DNA of 64,000 nucleotides from Ruixingdingia sedimenti (GTDB lineage Bacteria; Pseudomonadota; Alphaproteobacteria; Rhodobacterales; Rhodobacteraceae), in contig NZ_JAVKPH010000020.1 in NCBI RefSeq assembly GCF_031432425.1, positions 1-64,000 on the forward strand, given 5' to 3'. This document shows, piece by piece, positions 7,897 to 16,136 of the stretch (its first letter is position 1; each line of letters starts with the position of its first letter). The notes beneath the pieces were generated by a model that saw nothing but the letters and a program-made list of their open reading frames with translations, was not told where the DNA came from and did no database searches. A program made the position numbers and the translations under genes.

Positions 7897-8622
7897 ATGA
7901 TCGACCTCTACTGTGCCGGGACGCCGAATGTCCTCAAGATAGAGATCATGCTGGAAGAGACCGGATTGCCCTACCGGCTGTTGCCGCTGAACGTGTGGAA
8001 GGGAGAGCAGTTCGCACCGGCATTCCTCGGGATCAACCCGAACGGCAAGGTGCCGGCGATCGTCGACCACGACGCGGAGGAAGGCCCCTACGGCGTCATG
8101 GAATCCGCGGCCATCCTGATCTACCTCGCGGAAAAGACCGGCAGGTTTCTTCCTGCCGCAGGGCGCAATCGCCATGACGTGCTGCAATGGCTGGCCTTCC
8201 AGGCGGCGAACCAGGGGCCGGCGGGCGGGCAGTTCGTCCACTTCCAGCGTTACGCCGGTCCGGGGCACGACTATTCGCTGAACCGCTACCGGACGGAACT
8301 GCACCGGGTCTACGGCGTGATGGAGCGGCGGTTGTCTGCGGTTTCCCATCTTGCCGGGCCGGAGTATTCGATCGCGGACATGGCGGCGCTTCCCTGGCTC
8401 GTCAGCCTGTCGAACATGTTCCGCGACAGCGTGCCGTTCGTGGACATCGACTCGGCGCTGCATCCCGCGCTTTCGGCCTGGGCCGCCCGCTGCCTGCAAA
8501 GACCTGCCGTGCAGAGGGCGTTGAAAGCGCATGCGACGATCAGGTCCGGCCTGCCGGAGGCCACCGACGACGACAAGGACCGTTTCTTCGGCCGTGGACG
8601 TTACGCACACCGGATGGCGTGA
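7897..8622 (+). CDS. Glutathione S-transferase family protein (Nu/YfcG-like)
   Basis: A 241-residue GST. Start at 7897 with AAGGAG 7-12 nt upstream. The thioredoxin-like N-terminal domain (LYCAGTPNVLKIEIMLEE, NPNGKVPAIVDH, the glutathione-binding MESAAILIYLAEK) is followed by an all-alpha domain including the N-capping SIADMAALPWL. Order and spacing match the Nu-class/YfcG-YghU group, which have disulfide reductase activity. Last gene of the EthD-SDR-GST unit. A role in glutathione-dependent ring opening, isomerisation or detoxification is possible; none can be proven. Confidence 0.93.
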   Translation: MIDLYCAGTPNVLKIEIMLEETGLPYRLLPLNVWKGEQFAPAFLGINPNGKVPAIVDHDAEEGPYGVMESAAILIYLAEKTGRFLPAAGRNRHDVLQWLAFQAANQGPAGGQFVHFQRYAGPGHDYSLNRYRTELHRVYGVMERRLSAVSHLAGPEYSIADMAALPWLVSLSNMFRDSVPFVDIDSALHPALSAWAARCLQRPAVQRALKAHATIRSGLPEATDDDKDRFFGRGRYAHRMA

Positions 8623-8753
8623 CCCGATGCGCCGGGCGGCCGCCTTGATCGCGGCGCGCCTGTTGCCTTGGACGCCGGCGGGGCGGTCTGCTAAGGGGCG
8701 GGACCGCAGTCCTTCACCGGCGAAACATCGCCATCCGCAGACAGGGGCCCATC

Positions 8754-9203
8754 ATGCTCGGGAAAATGCTGAACATCGAGGACGAACGTGAAATCCAGTT
8801 CCTGCTGGCGCACTATGTCCATTACCTCGACGCCGCCGACGGCCCGCGTTGGGCGGCGCTGTTCACGCAGGACGGGCGCTGGATCCGCCGGAACGCCGCG
8901 CCGGTCGAGCAGGGCGGCTCGGGCATTGCCGCCGGCGTGCGGCAGGGGCGGGCGGAATTGGCCGCGCTGGCCGAATTCTCGGTCCAGAACTTCAAGGGGC
9001 TGTGTCGGCACCAGATGACCGATGTCGTCCTTTGGCAGGGCGCGGATGCCGGGACGGCAGAGGGCAAATGCCGGATGATCATCAGCGATTTCCGCCACGG
9101 ACCCGGGCGCGTGGCCATGGCGGGCAGCTATGACCTGTCCTTCACCCGCACCCCCGAGGGGTGGCGGATCGCCGCGTTGTCGGCCGATTTTCTGCCGCGA
9201 TAG
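8754..9203 (+). CDS. SnoaL-like (NTF2 fold) protein
   Basis: A 149-residue single-domain protein. The start is taken at 8754; a second methionine at 8766 (MLNIEDEREI) is an alternative. The helix EIQFLLAHYVHYLDAADGPRWAALFTQDGRW followed by RHQMTDVV and SYDLSFTRTPEGWRIAAL is the usual cone-shaped NTF2/SnoaL pattern seen in small dehydratases, isomerases and dioxygenase beta subunits. It is separate from the truncated SnoaL-like gene at 66-446. It is convergent with the IclR gene at 9248. Function unknown. Confidence 0.8.
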   Translation: MLGKMLNIEDEREIQFLLAHYVHYLDAADGPRWAALFTQDGRWIRRNAAPVEQGGSGIAAGVRQGRAELAALAEFSVQNFKGLCRHQMTDVVLWQGADAGTAEGKCRMIISDFRHGPGRVAMAGSYDLSFTRTPEGWRIAALSADFLPR

Positions 9204-9247
9204 GCGCCGCTTCGCGCGGGGGCGGCCCGGCGGGCGGCGCCGTGCGG

Positions 9248-10003
9248 CTAGATCGAATGCGACAGTTCGTTCTGGACATGTCGCATTTCCGGCAGGAAGC
9301 GGGAGGCCAGATCGGAAACGCTGGCCTGCGCTGCCGCCACGCCCACGTTCAGCGCGGCGACCACCCGTCCCCGCGCATTCGCCAGCGGAATGGCGATGGA
9401 ACGCAGGCCGATCTCGACCTCCTGGTCGATGACGGCATGGCCTTGCGCGCGCACCCGCGCCAGTTCCGCCATGATCGCCGCCGGGTCGGTCAGCGTCAGG
9501 GCCGTGCGGGCGGGCAGCGGGCCGGGGCCCAGCACCGCGCTGGCCTGCGCCTCGGGCAGGGCCGCCAGCAGGACCCGGCCCATGCTGGTGCAATAGGCGG
9601 GCAGGCGCGAGCCCGGCATCAGGCCGATGGACATCACCCTGCGCTGCGCCGCGCGCGCCACATAGACGATTTCCGCCCCGTCGAGGATGGACACTGAACT
9701 GCTCTGCCCGATCCGGTCGGACAGGCCGTCCAGCAGCGGCTGCACGATCTGCGGCAGCGGCATGGTGGCCAGGCAGGCCGTGCCGAGCCGCAGCACCCGG
9801 GGAGTAAGCGTGAAGAACTTGCCATCCCAGTCGGCATAGCCGTGATGCGCCAGCGTCAGCAGGCAGCGCCGGGCCGTGGCGCGGTCGAGGCCCGAGGCGA
9901 GCGCCACCTCGGCGATAGACTGGCGCGGGCGATCGGCGTTGAAGGTTTCGATGACCGCCAGCCCCTTGGCCAGTCCGCCCATGATGTCGCGTTCCCCGAT
10001 CAT
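9248..10003 (-). CDS. IclR family regulator (PcaR/PcaU/PobR-like)
   Basis: A 251-residue regulator. Start at 10003 (MIGERDIMGGLAKGLAVIETF), preceded by AAAGGGTGG. Winged-helix residues about 10-70 (SIAEVALASGLDRATARRCLLTL) and an effector domain with SSVSILDGAEIVYVARA and LPAYCTSMGRVLLAAL. The ATARR recognition-helix style and the SMGR motif are those of the PcaR/PcaU/PobR subgroup that controls the beta-ketoadipate pathway. It is divergent from pcaI/pcaJ-type genes, with a perfect inverted repeat between, supporting it as their regulator with 3-oxoadipate or a relative as likely effector. Confidence 0.88.
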   Translation of the reverse strand: MIGERDIMGGLAKGLAVIETFNADRPRQSIAEVALASGLDRATARRCLLTLAHHGYADWDGKFFTLTPRVLRLGTACLATMPLPQIVQPLLDGLSDRIGQSSSVSILDGAEIVYVARAAQRRVMSIGLMPGSRLPAYCTSMGRVLLAALPEAQASAVLGPGPLPARTALTLTDPAAIMAELARVRAQGHAVIDQEVEIGLRSIAIPLANARGRVVAALNVGVAAAQASVSDLASRFLPEMRHVQNELSHSI

Positions 10004-10016
10004 CTGCCACCCTTTC

Positions 10017-10049
10017 GTGCGATATGTCAACAAATGACGCATATCGCAC
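10017..10049. promoter_or_regulatory. Perfect 10-bp inverted repeat, likely IclR operator
   Basis: GTGCGATATG at 10017-10026 and CATATCGCAC at 10040-10049 are exact reverse complements with 13 bp between. The repeat lies 14 bp upstream of the IclR start (10003, minus strand) and 79 bp before the CoA-transferase gene (10129, plus strand). IclR proteins commonly bind such repeats in divergent promoters and repress themselves while activating the catabolic genes. Confidence 0.6.
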
Positions 10050-10128
10050 AAATCGGATGGACGCAAAGCCGACCCGCCCGCTATCTCTGGCACCCGACCG
10101 GGGACTCGCCCGGGTGGAGGTTCATGAG

Positions 10129-10863
10129 ATGGACAAGACGCTTCCCGACCTCGCCACTGCGGTGGCGGGGACCGACGACGGCATGACCGTGATGATCGGC
10201 GGCTTCGGCGGTGCCGGTGCACCGATCGAACTGATCCACGCGCTGATCGACCGCTTTGTCGCCACCGGCCATCCCCGGGACCTGACGGTGGTGAACAACA
10301 ACGCGGGCAACGGCCATGTCGGCCTTGCCGCGCTGATCGAGGCGGGAATGGTGCGGAAACTGATCTGCTCTTTCCCGCGTTCGGCCGATCCGGTGGTGTT
10401 CACGCAACTCTATCTGGCGGGCGGGATCGAACTGGAACTGGTGCCGCAGGGCACGCTGGCCGAACGCATCCGCGCCGGCGGGGCGGGCATCCCGGCCTTC
10501 TACACGCCGACGGGCTACGGCACCGATCTGGCGCAGGGCAAACCGGTGGAGGTCTTCGACGGCAGGCCCTATATCCGCGAACGCTGGCTCCGGGCCGATG
10601 TCGCGCTGGTCAAGGCGCATCTGGGCGACAGGCTGGGAAACCTGACCTACCGGATGGCCGCGCGCAACTTCAACCCGCTGATGTGCATGGCGGCGGCGCG
10701 GACCATCGCGCAGGTCGGCCGGATCGTCGCCCCCGGCGGGATCGACCCCGAGGCGGTCGTCACCCCCGGCATTTTCGTGCAGGGCGTTGTCGAGGTGGCG
10801 AACCCGCAGCAGGAAGAGGACCTCAACCGCGCAGGCGCGACCTACCCGGAGACCGCGGCATGA
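10129..10863 (+). CDS. pcaI: 3-oxoacid CoA-transferase subunit A (3-oxoadipate type)
   Basis: A 244-residue alpha subunit of a class I CoA-transferase. Start at 10129, after GGTGGAGG. The N-terminal glycine-rich MIGGFGGAGAP and the LTVVNNNAGNG and QGTLAERIRAGGAGIPAFYTPTGYGT stretches are family hallmarks. With subunit B it would transfer CoA from succinyl-CoA to 3-oxoadipate or a related oxo acid in the cytoplasm. The adjacent PcaF-like thiolase and PcaR-like regulator favour the 3-oxoadipate assignment over acetoacetate. Stop overlaps the next start by four bases. Confidence 0.88.
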   Translation: MDKTLPDLATAVAGTDDGMTVMIGGFGGAGAPIELIHALIDRFVATGHPRDLTVVNNNAGNGHVGLAALIEAGMVRKLICSFPRSADPVVFTQLYLAGGIELELVPQGTLAERIRAGGAGIPAFYTPTGYGTDLAQGKPVEVFDGRPYIRERWLRADVALVKAHLGDRLGNLTYRMAARNFNPLMCMAAARTIAQVGRIVAPGGIDPEAVVTPGIFVQGVVEVANPQQEEDLNRAGATYPETAA

Positions 10864-11525
10864 AACTTTCCCCCACGCAGATCGCCTGGCGCGCGGCGCA
10901 GGACATCGCGGATGGCGCCTATGTCAACCTCGGCATCGGCTTTCCCGAACTGGTGGCGAAGTTCCAGCCGCCGGGCCGGCAGGCGATCTTCCATACCGAG
11001 AACGGCATCCTCGGCTTCGGCGAGGCCCCGGCGCCGGGGCAGGAGGACTGGGATCTGATCAACGCGGGGAAGAAGGCGGTGACGATCAGGCCCGGCACGG
11101 CCTTTTTCCACCATGCCGACAGCTTTGCCATGGTGCGCGGCGGGCATCTGGATGTGGCGATCCTCGGCGCTTATGAGGTGGCGGAAACCGGCGATCTGGC
11201 GAACTGGTCCACCGGGCCGAAAGGTGTGCCCGCCGTGGGCGGGGCGATGGATCTGGTCCATGGGGCGAAACGCGTCGCCGTGATCACCGATCACACCACG
11301 AAAGAGGGCCGGCCAAAGCTCGTCCGCCGCTGCACCCTGCCGCTGACCGGGGTCGGCTGCGTGACGCGGGTCTATACCAGCCTTGCCGTGATCGACATCG
11401 TGGGTGGGCGTTTCGTCCTGCGCGAAAAGCTGGCGTCGGTCGGCCTCGGTGAACTGCAATCGCTGACCGGGGCGGAACTGCATCTGCAAGGCCCGGTGGC
11501 CGACCTGATTATGGCAGAGGTCTGA
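10860..11525 (+). CDS. pcaJ: 3-oxoacid CoA-transferase subunit B (3-oxoadipate type)
   Basis: A 221-residue beta subunit. The start ATG overlaps the preceding TGA (ATGA at 10860-10863), indicating translational coupling. The catalytic glutamate is in HTENGILG (E47), and GGHLDVAILGAYEV, ANWSTGPKGVPAVGGAMDL and TRVYTSLAVIDI are conserved in the family. Forms the heteromeric transferase with the upstream product. The thiolase-like gene follows after one base, so the three genes form one transcription unit. Confidence 0.9.
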   Translation: MKLSPTQIAWRAAQDIADGAYVNLGIGFPELVAKFQPPGRQAIFHTENGILGFGEAPAPGQEDWDLINAGKKAVTIRPGTAFFHHADSFAMVRGGHLDVAILGAYEVAETGDLANWSTGPKGVPAVGGAMDLVHGAKRVAVITDHTTKEGRPKLVRRCTLPLTGVGCVTRVYTSLAVIDIVGGRFVLREKLASVGLGELQSLTGAELHLQGPVADLIMAEV

Positions 11526-11526
11526 C

Positions 11527-12726
11527 ATGCCCGAGGTGTTCATCTGCGATTACATCCGCACCCCCATCGGCCGCTACGGCGGTGCGCTGTCGTCGGTGCG
11601 GGCCGACGATCTGGGGGCGGTGCCCCTGCGGGCACTGGTCGCGCGAAACCCCGGCGTCGACTGGGAGGCGGTGGCCGACGTGATCTACGGCTGCGCCAAC
11701 CAGGCGGGCGAGGACAACCGCAATGTCGCGCGCATGTGCGCGCTGCTGGCCGGGCTGCCGGTCGCGGTGACGGGCACGACGATCAACCGGCTTTGCGGCT
11801 CGGGGATGGATGCGGTGCTGGCCGCGGCGCGCCAGATCGCGGCGGGCGAGGCGGGGCTGATGATCGCGGGAGGCGTCGAAAGCATGTCCCGCGCGCCCTT
11901 CGTGATGCCCAAGGCGGATGCCGCCTTCAGCCGCCATGCCGGGATATACGACACCACCATCGGCTGGCGTTTCGTCAACCCCTTGATGCACAAGGCCTAC
12001 GGCACCGATTCCATGCCGCAGACGGGGCAGAACGTGGCCGACGACTACGGCATCGACCGCGCGGCGCAGGACGCCATGGCGCTGGCCAGCCAGGCCAAGG
12101 CCGCGGCGGCGCAGGCCAGTGGGCGGCTGGCGCTGGAAATCGCCCCGGTGGCGATCCCGCAGAAGAACGGCGAGCCGCTGATGGTGGACCGCGACGAACA
12201 CCCCCGCGCCACCACGGCAGAGACCTTGGCGAACCTGAGGCCGCTGTTCCCGGACGGTTAGGTCACGGCGGGCAATGCCAGCGGTGTGAACGACGGGGCG
12301 GCGGCGCTGATCCTCGCCAACGCCGAAACGGCGGCGAAATACGGGCTGACCCCGATCGCGCGGGTGCTGGGCGGGGCGACGGCAGGCGTGCCGCCGCGCA
12401 TCATGGGGATCGGGCCGGCGCCGGCCAGCCGGAAACTGCTGGACCGGTTGGGCCTGACCATCGCCGATGTCGATGTGATCGAGCTGAACGAGGCGTTCGC
12501 CGCGCAAGGCATCGCCACGCTGCGCCAACTGGGGCTGGCCGATGACGATGCGCGCGTGAACCCCAACGGCGGCGCCATCGCGCTCGGCCATCCTCTGGGC
12601 ATGTCCGGCGCCCGCATCACCGGCACCGCCGCGCTGCAATTGCGCGAAACCGGCCGCCGCCGCGCGCTGGCCACGATGTGCATCGGGGTCGGACAGGGCA
12701 TCGCCATCGCGATGGAGCGTGTCTGA
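11527..12726 (+). pseudogene. pcaF: 3-oxoadipyl-CoA thiolase, interrupted by an in-frame TAG
   Basis: The frame spans 400 codons, the usual PcaF length, but codon 245 is TAG (12259-12261). Before it: NRLCGSGMDAV with the acyl-accepting cysteine, GGVESMSRAPFVM and DTTIGWRFVNPLM, characteristic of PcaF. After it, in the same frame: VTAGNASGVNDGAA, ELNEAFAAQG, the catalytic GHPLGMSGAR histidine and MCIGVGQG cysteine. Nothing else is damaged. An AAG, TCG or GAG codon would need one base change to become TAG. This is either a very recent nonsense mutation, a sequencing error or a suppressed stop; no independent start is seen just after it. As read, the last step of the 3-oxoadipate route is lost. 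Confidence 0.85.
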
Positions 12727-13093
12727 TCCAAGGGGCGCGCCAGTCCCCGGTGCCTTGGCCTTTTGTCCCCGCGCCTGCCGAACGTCGTCGATGCGGCCGT
12801 GGCGCGCGGCGCTGGTGTGGAAGGCCGGGCATCGCCGCGCCGGTGCAAGAGCCGATGGCGAAGGCGGCATGGCCGTTCAGGGCGGCGCCCGGGGGCTCGG
12901 CCTGGCCCAGGAGGCGATGCCGCGGATCGCATCCGCGCTGAACCGGAGCCTTGCGGTCTGGATGGCGGCGGCCTAGAGCCTGTACTGGACCGGAATACGA
13001 CGCCCGCCGGCGTGGGGCATTCGGGGCGGGATGTCGGGCATACGGACGGTGCGGCCTTCGGGGCCTGCCGTCATGACAGAAGGGTGCAGCGGG
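12727..13093. other. Stretch without a convincing gene
   Basis: Between the thiolase and the MarR-type regulator are 367 bp. Overlapping open frames exist in all three plus frames (for example to 12941 and 12976), but their products are arginine-rich and match no family I recognise. One frame carries MAVQGGARGLGLA, faintly like an SDR nucleotide loop, which may be chance or a decayed remnant. A hairpin-free region; upstream starts for the MarR gene at 13031 and 13073 fall at its end. Confidence 0.4.
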
Positions 13094-13585
13094 ATGGGTG
13101 CCGCGAAGGACCGCACGGATGACAGTCTGATCGCGCTGCGGCGTATCCTGCGGGCGACCGAATTGTTCGAACGGCGGCTGGCGGCGGCGGGCGGGCTGAC
13201 ACCGGCGCAGTTGCGCGTGCTGCAAGTGCTGGCGCCCTGCGCCGACACCGGCATGACCCCCACCGCCATGGCCGACCGGATGGGCATCAGCCAGGCCACC
13301 GTATCCGTCCTGGTCGACCGGCTGGTCGCCCGCGCGCTGGTCGGGCGGCATCGGTCGCAGACCGACCGGCGCCAGACCCATATCGTGATCACCGAGGCCG
13401 GGCGCGCCGCCATCGGCGCCGCGCCGGATGCCTTGCAGCAGCGGTTCGTCGCCTCGTTCGAGCGGTTGCAGGACTGGGAACAGGCGATGCTGGTGGCGTC
13501 GCTCGAACGGGTCGCGGCCATGCTGGATGCGCGCGATCTGGATGCGTCGCCCATGCTGACCATCGGCGACATCGCCCGCGACTGA
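13094..13585 (+). CDS. ectR: MarR family regulator, probable ectoine regulator EctR
   Basis: A 163-residue protein from 13094; in-frame ATGs at 13031 and 13073 are alternatives, and 13094 was chosen because EctR-like proteins have only about a dozen residues before the ALRRILRATE helix. The winged helix (MTPTAMADRMGISQATVSVLVDRLVARALVGR) and wing (RSQTDRRQTHIVITEAG) are clear. The LIALRRILRATELFERRLA start and its place directly before ectABCD match the EctR group of MarR repressors. A palindrome at the ectA promoter is its likely target, relieved under high osmolarity. Confidence 0.83.
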   Translation: MGAAKDRTDDSLIALRRILRATELFERRLAAAGGLTPAQLRVLQVLAPCADTGMTPTAMADRMGISQATVSVLVDRLVARALVGRHRSQTDRRQTHIVITEAGRAAIGAAPDALQQRFVASFERLQDWEQAMLVASLERVAAMLDARDLDASPMLTIGDIARD

Positions 13586-13798
13586 CCGCCCCCCCGATTT
13601 CCTGTTCGGCATCGGTTGGCCGACGCCCCCGGCACCGCCGGGGCGGGCGGTGCCTGTCCCGGAATGTGATTTGATTCTGCTAAGTATGTGGTGGGGATTT
13701 CCGCCTGCTGTCGGTGGGGGCGAGCGCTGAAATACAGAATAATCCTTTTATAGTCATATATTTAAGGTTGGATCTTCGCGGGCTTTGGGTCGTTCGGG

Positions 13799-13828
13799 TT
13801 GACACGTTAATTAGTTTGGCTAACTAAT
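13799..13828 (+). promoter_or_regulatory. ectA promoter with overlapping palindrome (candidate EctR operator)
   Basis: TTGACA at 13799-13804 and TAACTA at 13821-13826, 16 bp apart, form a plausible sigma-70 promoter 28 bp before ectA. Overlapping it, ATTAGTT (13810-13816) and AACTAAT (13822-13828) are a perfect 7-bp inverted repeat with a 5-bp centre. From memory, EctR1 of Methylomicrobium binds a pseudopalindrome with TTAGT/ACTA half-sites over the ectA promoter, which this resembles. The surrounding region is AT-rich (about 13670-13830). Confidence 0.55.
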
Positions 13829-13854
13829 AGCCCCACGGAATCTGGAGAATACCC

Positions 13855-14397
13855 ATGCATCTTGCAGCAGTCAGCGCGCCCGGCCGCTTGGCCGGGCCCC
13901 GCCCTGCCATTTCCATCCGCCTCCCCCGCCGCGAGGACGGCGCGCGCGTCTGGGAGCTTGTCGCCGAAAGCGGCGGGCTCGATGCGAACTCGCTCTATTG
14001 CAACCTGCTGCAATGCAGCCACTTCGCCGAAACCTGCGCCATCGCCGAGGCGGGGGGCGACATCATCGGCTGGGTCTCGGGCTATATCCCGCCCGGCGCA
14101 CCCGATACCTATTTCGTCTGGCAGGTCTGCACCGCCGAAAGCGCGCGGGGGCAGGGGCTGGCGCGGCGGCTGATCGCCTCGGTTCTGGCGCGGCCCTGCT
14201 GTGCGGGCGTGACGCGGCTGCAATCCACCATCACGGCCGCGAACACGGCCTCCTGGGCGCTGTTCGGGGGGGTGGCCGCGGCGCTTGGCGCCCCGATGAC
14301 CCACGCGCCCCATTTCACCCGCGAGGCCCATTTCGCGGGCCGCCACGATACCGAGCATCTGGTCAGCATCGGCCCCTTCGCGCGCCGCGCCGCCTGA
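13855..14397 (+). CDS. ectA: L-2,4-diaminobutyrate acetyltransferase
   Basis: A 180-residue GNAT-fold enzyme that acetylates the gamma-amino group of L-2,4-diaminobutyrate, the second step of ectoine synthesis. Start at 13855, about 7 nt after CTGGAG. Signature segments are IRLPRREDGARVWELVAESGGLD, SLYCNLLQCSHF, GWVSGYIPPGAPDTYFVWQV, the acetyl-CoA loop ARGQGLARRL and TITAANTASWALF. First gene of ectABCD; ectB follows after 31 bp. Confidence 0.97.
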   Translation: MHLAAVSAPGRLAGPRPAISIRLPRREDGARVWELVAESGGLDANSLYCNLLQCSHFAETCAIAEAGGDIIGWVSGYIPPGAPDTYFVWQVCTAESARGQGLARRLIASVLARPCCAGVTRLQSTITAANTASWALFGGVAAALGAPMTHAPHFTREAHFAGRHDTEHLVSIGPFARRAA

Positions 14398-14428
14398 CCG
14401 ATCGCCGTACATCAAGGAGACGAGGCAC

Positions 14429-15709
14429 ATGACTGCCACCACCACGGTCTTCGACCGTATCGAAAGCCGGGTCCGGTCCTATTCCCGCAGCTTTCCCGCC
14501 CTTTTCGACAAGGCCCGGAACGCCACCCTCTATGGTGCCGACGGGCGGGAATACATCGACTTTCTCGCCGGCTGTTCGTCGCTGAACTATGGCCACAACG
14601 ACCCCGACATGCAGGCCGCGCTGGTGGACTACATCCGCGCCGACGGCATCGCCCACGGGCTCGACATGTTCACGGGGGCCAAGCAGGATTTCCTGACCGC
14701 CTATGAACGGATCATCCTGAAACCCCGCGGCATGGACTACCGGCTGATGTTCACCGGCCCGACCGGCACCAACGCGGTCGAGGCGGCGCTGAAGCTGGCC
14801 CGCAAGGCCACCGGGCGCACGACCGTCATCGCCTTCACCAACGGCTTTCACGGCATGAGCCTCGGCGCGCTGGCCGCGACGGGGAACGCGGGCAAGCGCG
14901 AGGGCGCGGGCGTCGATCTGCCGGGTGTCCACCGCGCGCCCTTCGAGGGCTATTTCGGCCCCGGCGTCGATACCGCCGACATGCTGGAACAGATGCTCGA
15001 CGATCCTTCGGGCGGGATCGGCGCGCCGGCCGCGATCCTGGTGGAGCCGGTGCAGGGCGAGGGGGGCCTTCACGCCGCCTCGGCCCCCTGGATGCAGAAG
15101 ATCGAGCGTATCGCCCGCCGCCATGGCGCGCTGTTCATCGTCGACGACATCCAGGCCGGTTGCGGGCGGGTGGGGACGTTCTTTTCCTTCGAGGGCCTCG
15201 GGGTTTCGCCCGACATCGTGACGCAGGCGAAATCGCTGTCGGGAATGGGGCTGCCCTTCGCGCTGACGCTGTTCAAGCCGGAATACGACATCTGGAAACC
15301 GGGCGAACACAACGGCACCTTCCGGGGCAACAACCATGCCTTCGTCACCGCCCGCGTGGCGCTGGAAAAGTTCTGGCACGACGACAGTTTCGCGGCGTCG
15401 GTGCGCGCCAGGGGCGAAGGTCTGCGCACCCGCCTTGCCGCCATCGCCGACCGCCACGGCATGTCGCTGCGCGGCAGGGGCATGATGCAGGGCATCGACA
15501 CCGGCGACGGCGCCACCGCCGCCCGCATCTGCGCGCTGTGTTTCGAGAACGGGCTGATCATCGAAACCTCGGGCGGGCATGACGAGGTGGTCAAGATCCT
15601 CTGCCCGCTGACCATCGAGGACAGGCTGCTGAACCGCGGCCTCGACATCCTCGACGCCGCCTTTGCCGAGGTGCTGGGCTCTGCCGCCGCGCGCACCGCC
15701 GCCGAATAA
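14429..15709 (+). CDS. ectB: Diaminobutyrate--2-oxoglutarate transaminase
   Basis: A 426-residue class III PLP aminotransferase converting aspartate 4-semialdehyde to L-2,4-diaminobutyrate with glutamate. AAGGAGA precedes the ATG. The N-terminal RVRSYSRSFP and TLYGADGREYIDFLAGCSSLNYGHN are typical of EctB, FTGPTGTNAVEAALKLARK binds PLP phosphate, FIVDDIQAGCGR holds the PLP-contacting aspartate and K268 in TQAKSLSGMG is the Schiff-base lysine. First committed enzyme of the pathway; length matches the family. Confidence 0.97.
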   Translation: MTATTTVFDRIESRVRSYSRSFPALFDKARNATLYGADGREYIDFLAGCSSLNYGHNDPDMQAALVDYIRADGIAHGLDMFTGAKQDFLTAYERIILKPRGMDYRLMFTGPTGTNAVEAALKLARKATGRTTVIAFTNGFHGMSLGALAATGNAGKREGAGVDLPGVHRAPFEGYFGPGVDTADMLEQMLDDPSGGIGAPAAILVEPVQGEGGLHAASAPWMQKIERIARRHGALFIVDDIQAGCGRVGTFFSFEGLGVSPDIVTQAKSLSGMGLPFALTLFKPEYDIWKPGEHNGTFRGNNHAFVTARVALEKFWHDDSFAASVRARGEGLRTRLAAIADRHGMSLRGRGMMQGIDTGDGATAARICALCFENGLIIETSGGHDEVVKILCPLTIEDRLLNRGLDILDAAFAEVLGSAAARTAAE

Positions 15710-15723
15710 CGAAAGGACAGGAT

Positions 15724-16125
15724 ATGATCGTTCGGGATCTGCATGAGGCCCGCAAGGGCGAACGTCTGGTCAAGGCCGATGGCTGGGATTCGACCCGCCT
15801 GCTGCTGGCGGGCGACGGGATGGGCTTTTCCTTCCACATCACCCGCATCCATGCGGGCACCAGCCATGTCTTTCACTACAAGCACCATTTCGAAAGCGTC
15901 TATTGCATGGCCGGCGAGGGCGAGATCGAGGATCTGGCCACCGGGCAGGTCCACCAGATCCGCCCCGGCGTGGTCTATGCGCTGAACGAAAACGACCGGC
16001 ACCGCCTGACCGCGCGGTCGGAACTGGTCATGGCCTGCTGCTTCAACCCGCCGGTGACGGGGGCCGAGGTCCACCGCGAGGATGGATCCTACGCCCCCGC
16101 CGCCGAACTGGCCCCCGCCGACTGA
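15724..16125 (+). CDS. ectC: L-ectoine synthase
   Basis: A 133-residue cupin that cyclises N-gamma-acetyl-diaminobutyrate to ectoine. Start at 15724 after GAAAGGACAGG. The N-terminal MIVRDLHEARKG, the GMGFSFHITRI strand, HYKHHFESVYCMAGEGEIED with metal and substrate residues, and LNENDRHRL are diagnostic for EctC. 14 bp after ectB and 11 bp before ectD, so one operon. Confidence 0.97.
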   Translation: MIVRDLHEARKGERLVKADGWDSTRLLLAGDGMGFSFHITRIHAGTSHVFHYKHHFESVYCMAGEGEIEDLATGQVHQIRPGVVYALNENDRHRLTARSELVMACCFNPPVTGAEVHREDGSYAPAAELAPAD

Positions 16126-16136
16126 AGGAGGTGACG

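Noticed and set aside
12719..12976. Short frame with MAVQGGARGLGLA
   Set aside because: Overlaps the thiolase end, lacks the rest of an SDR and has no ribosome site.
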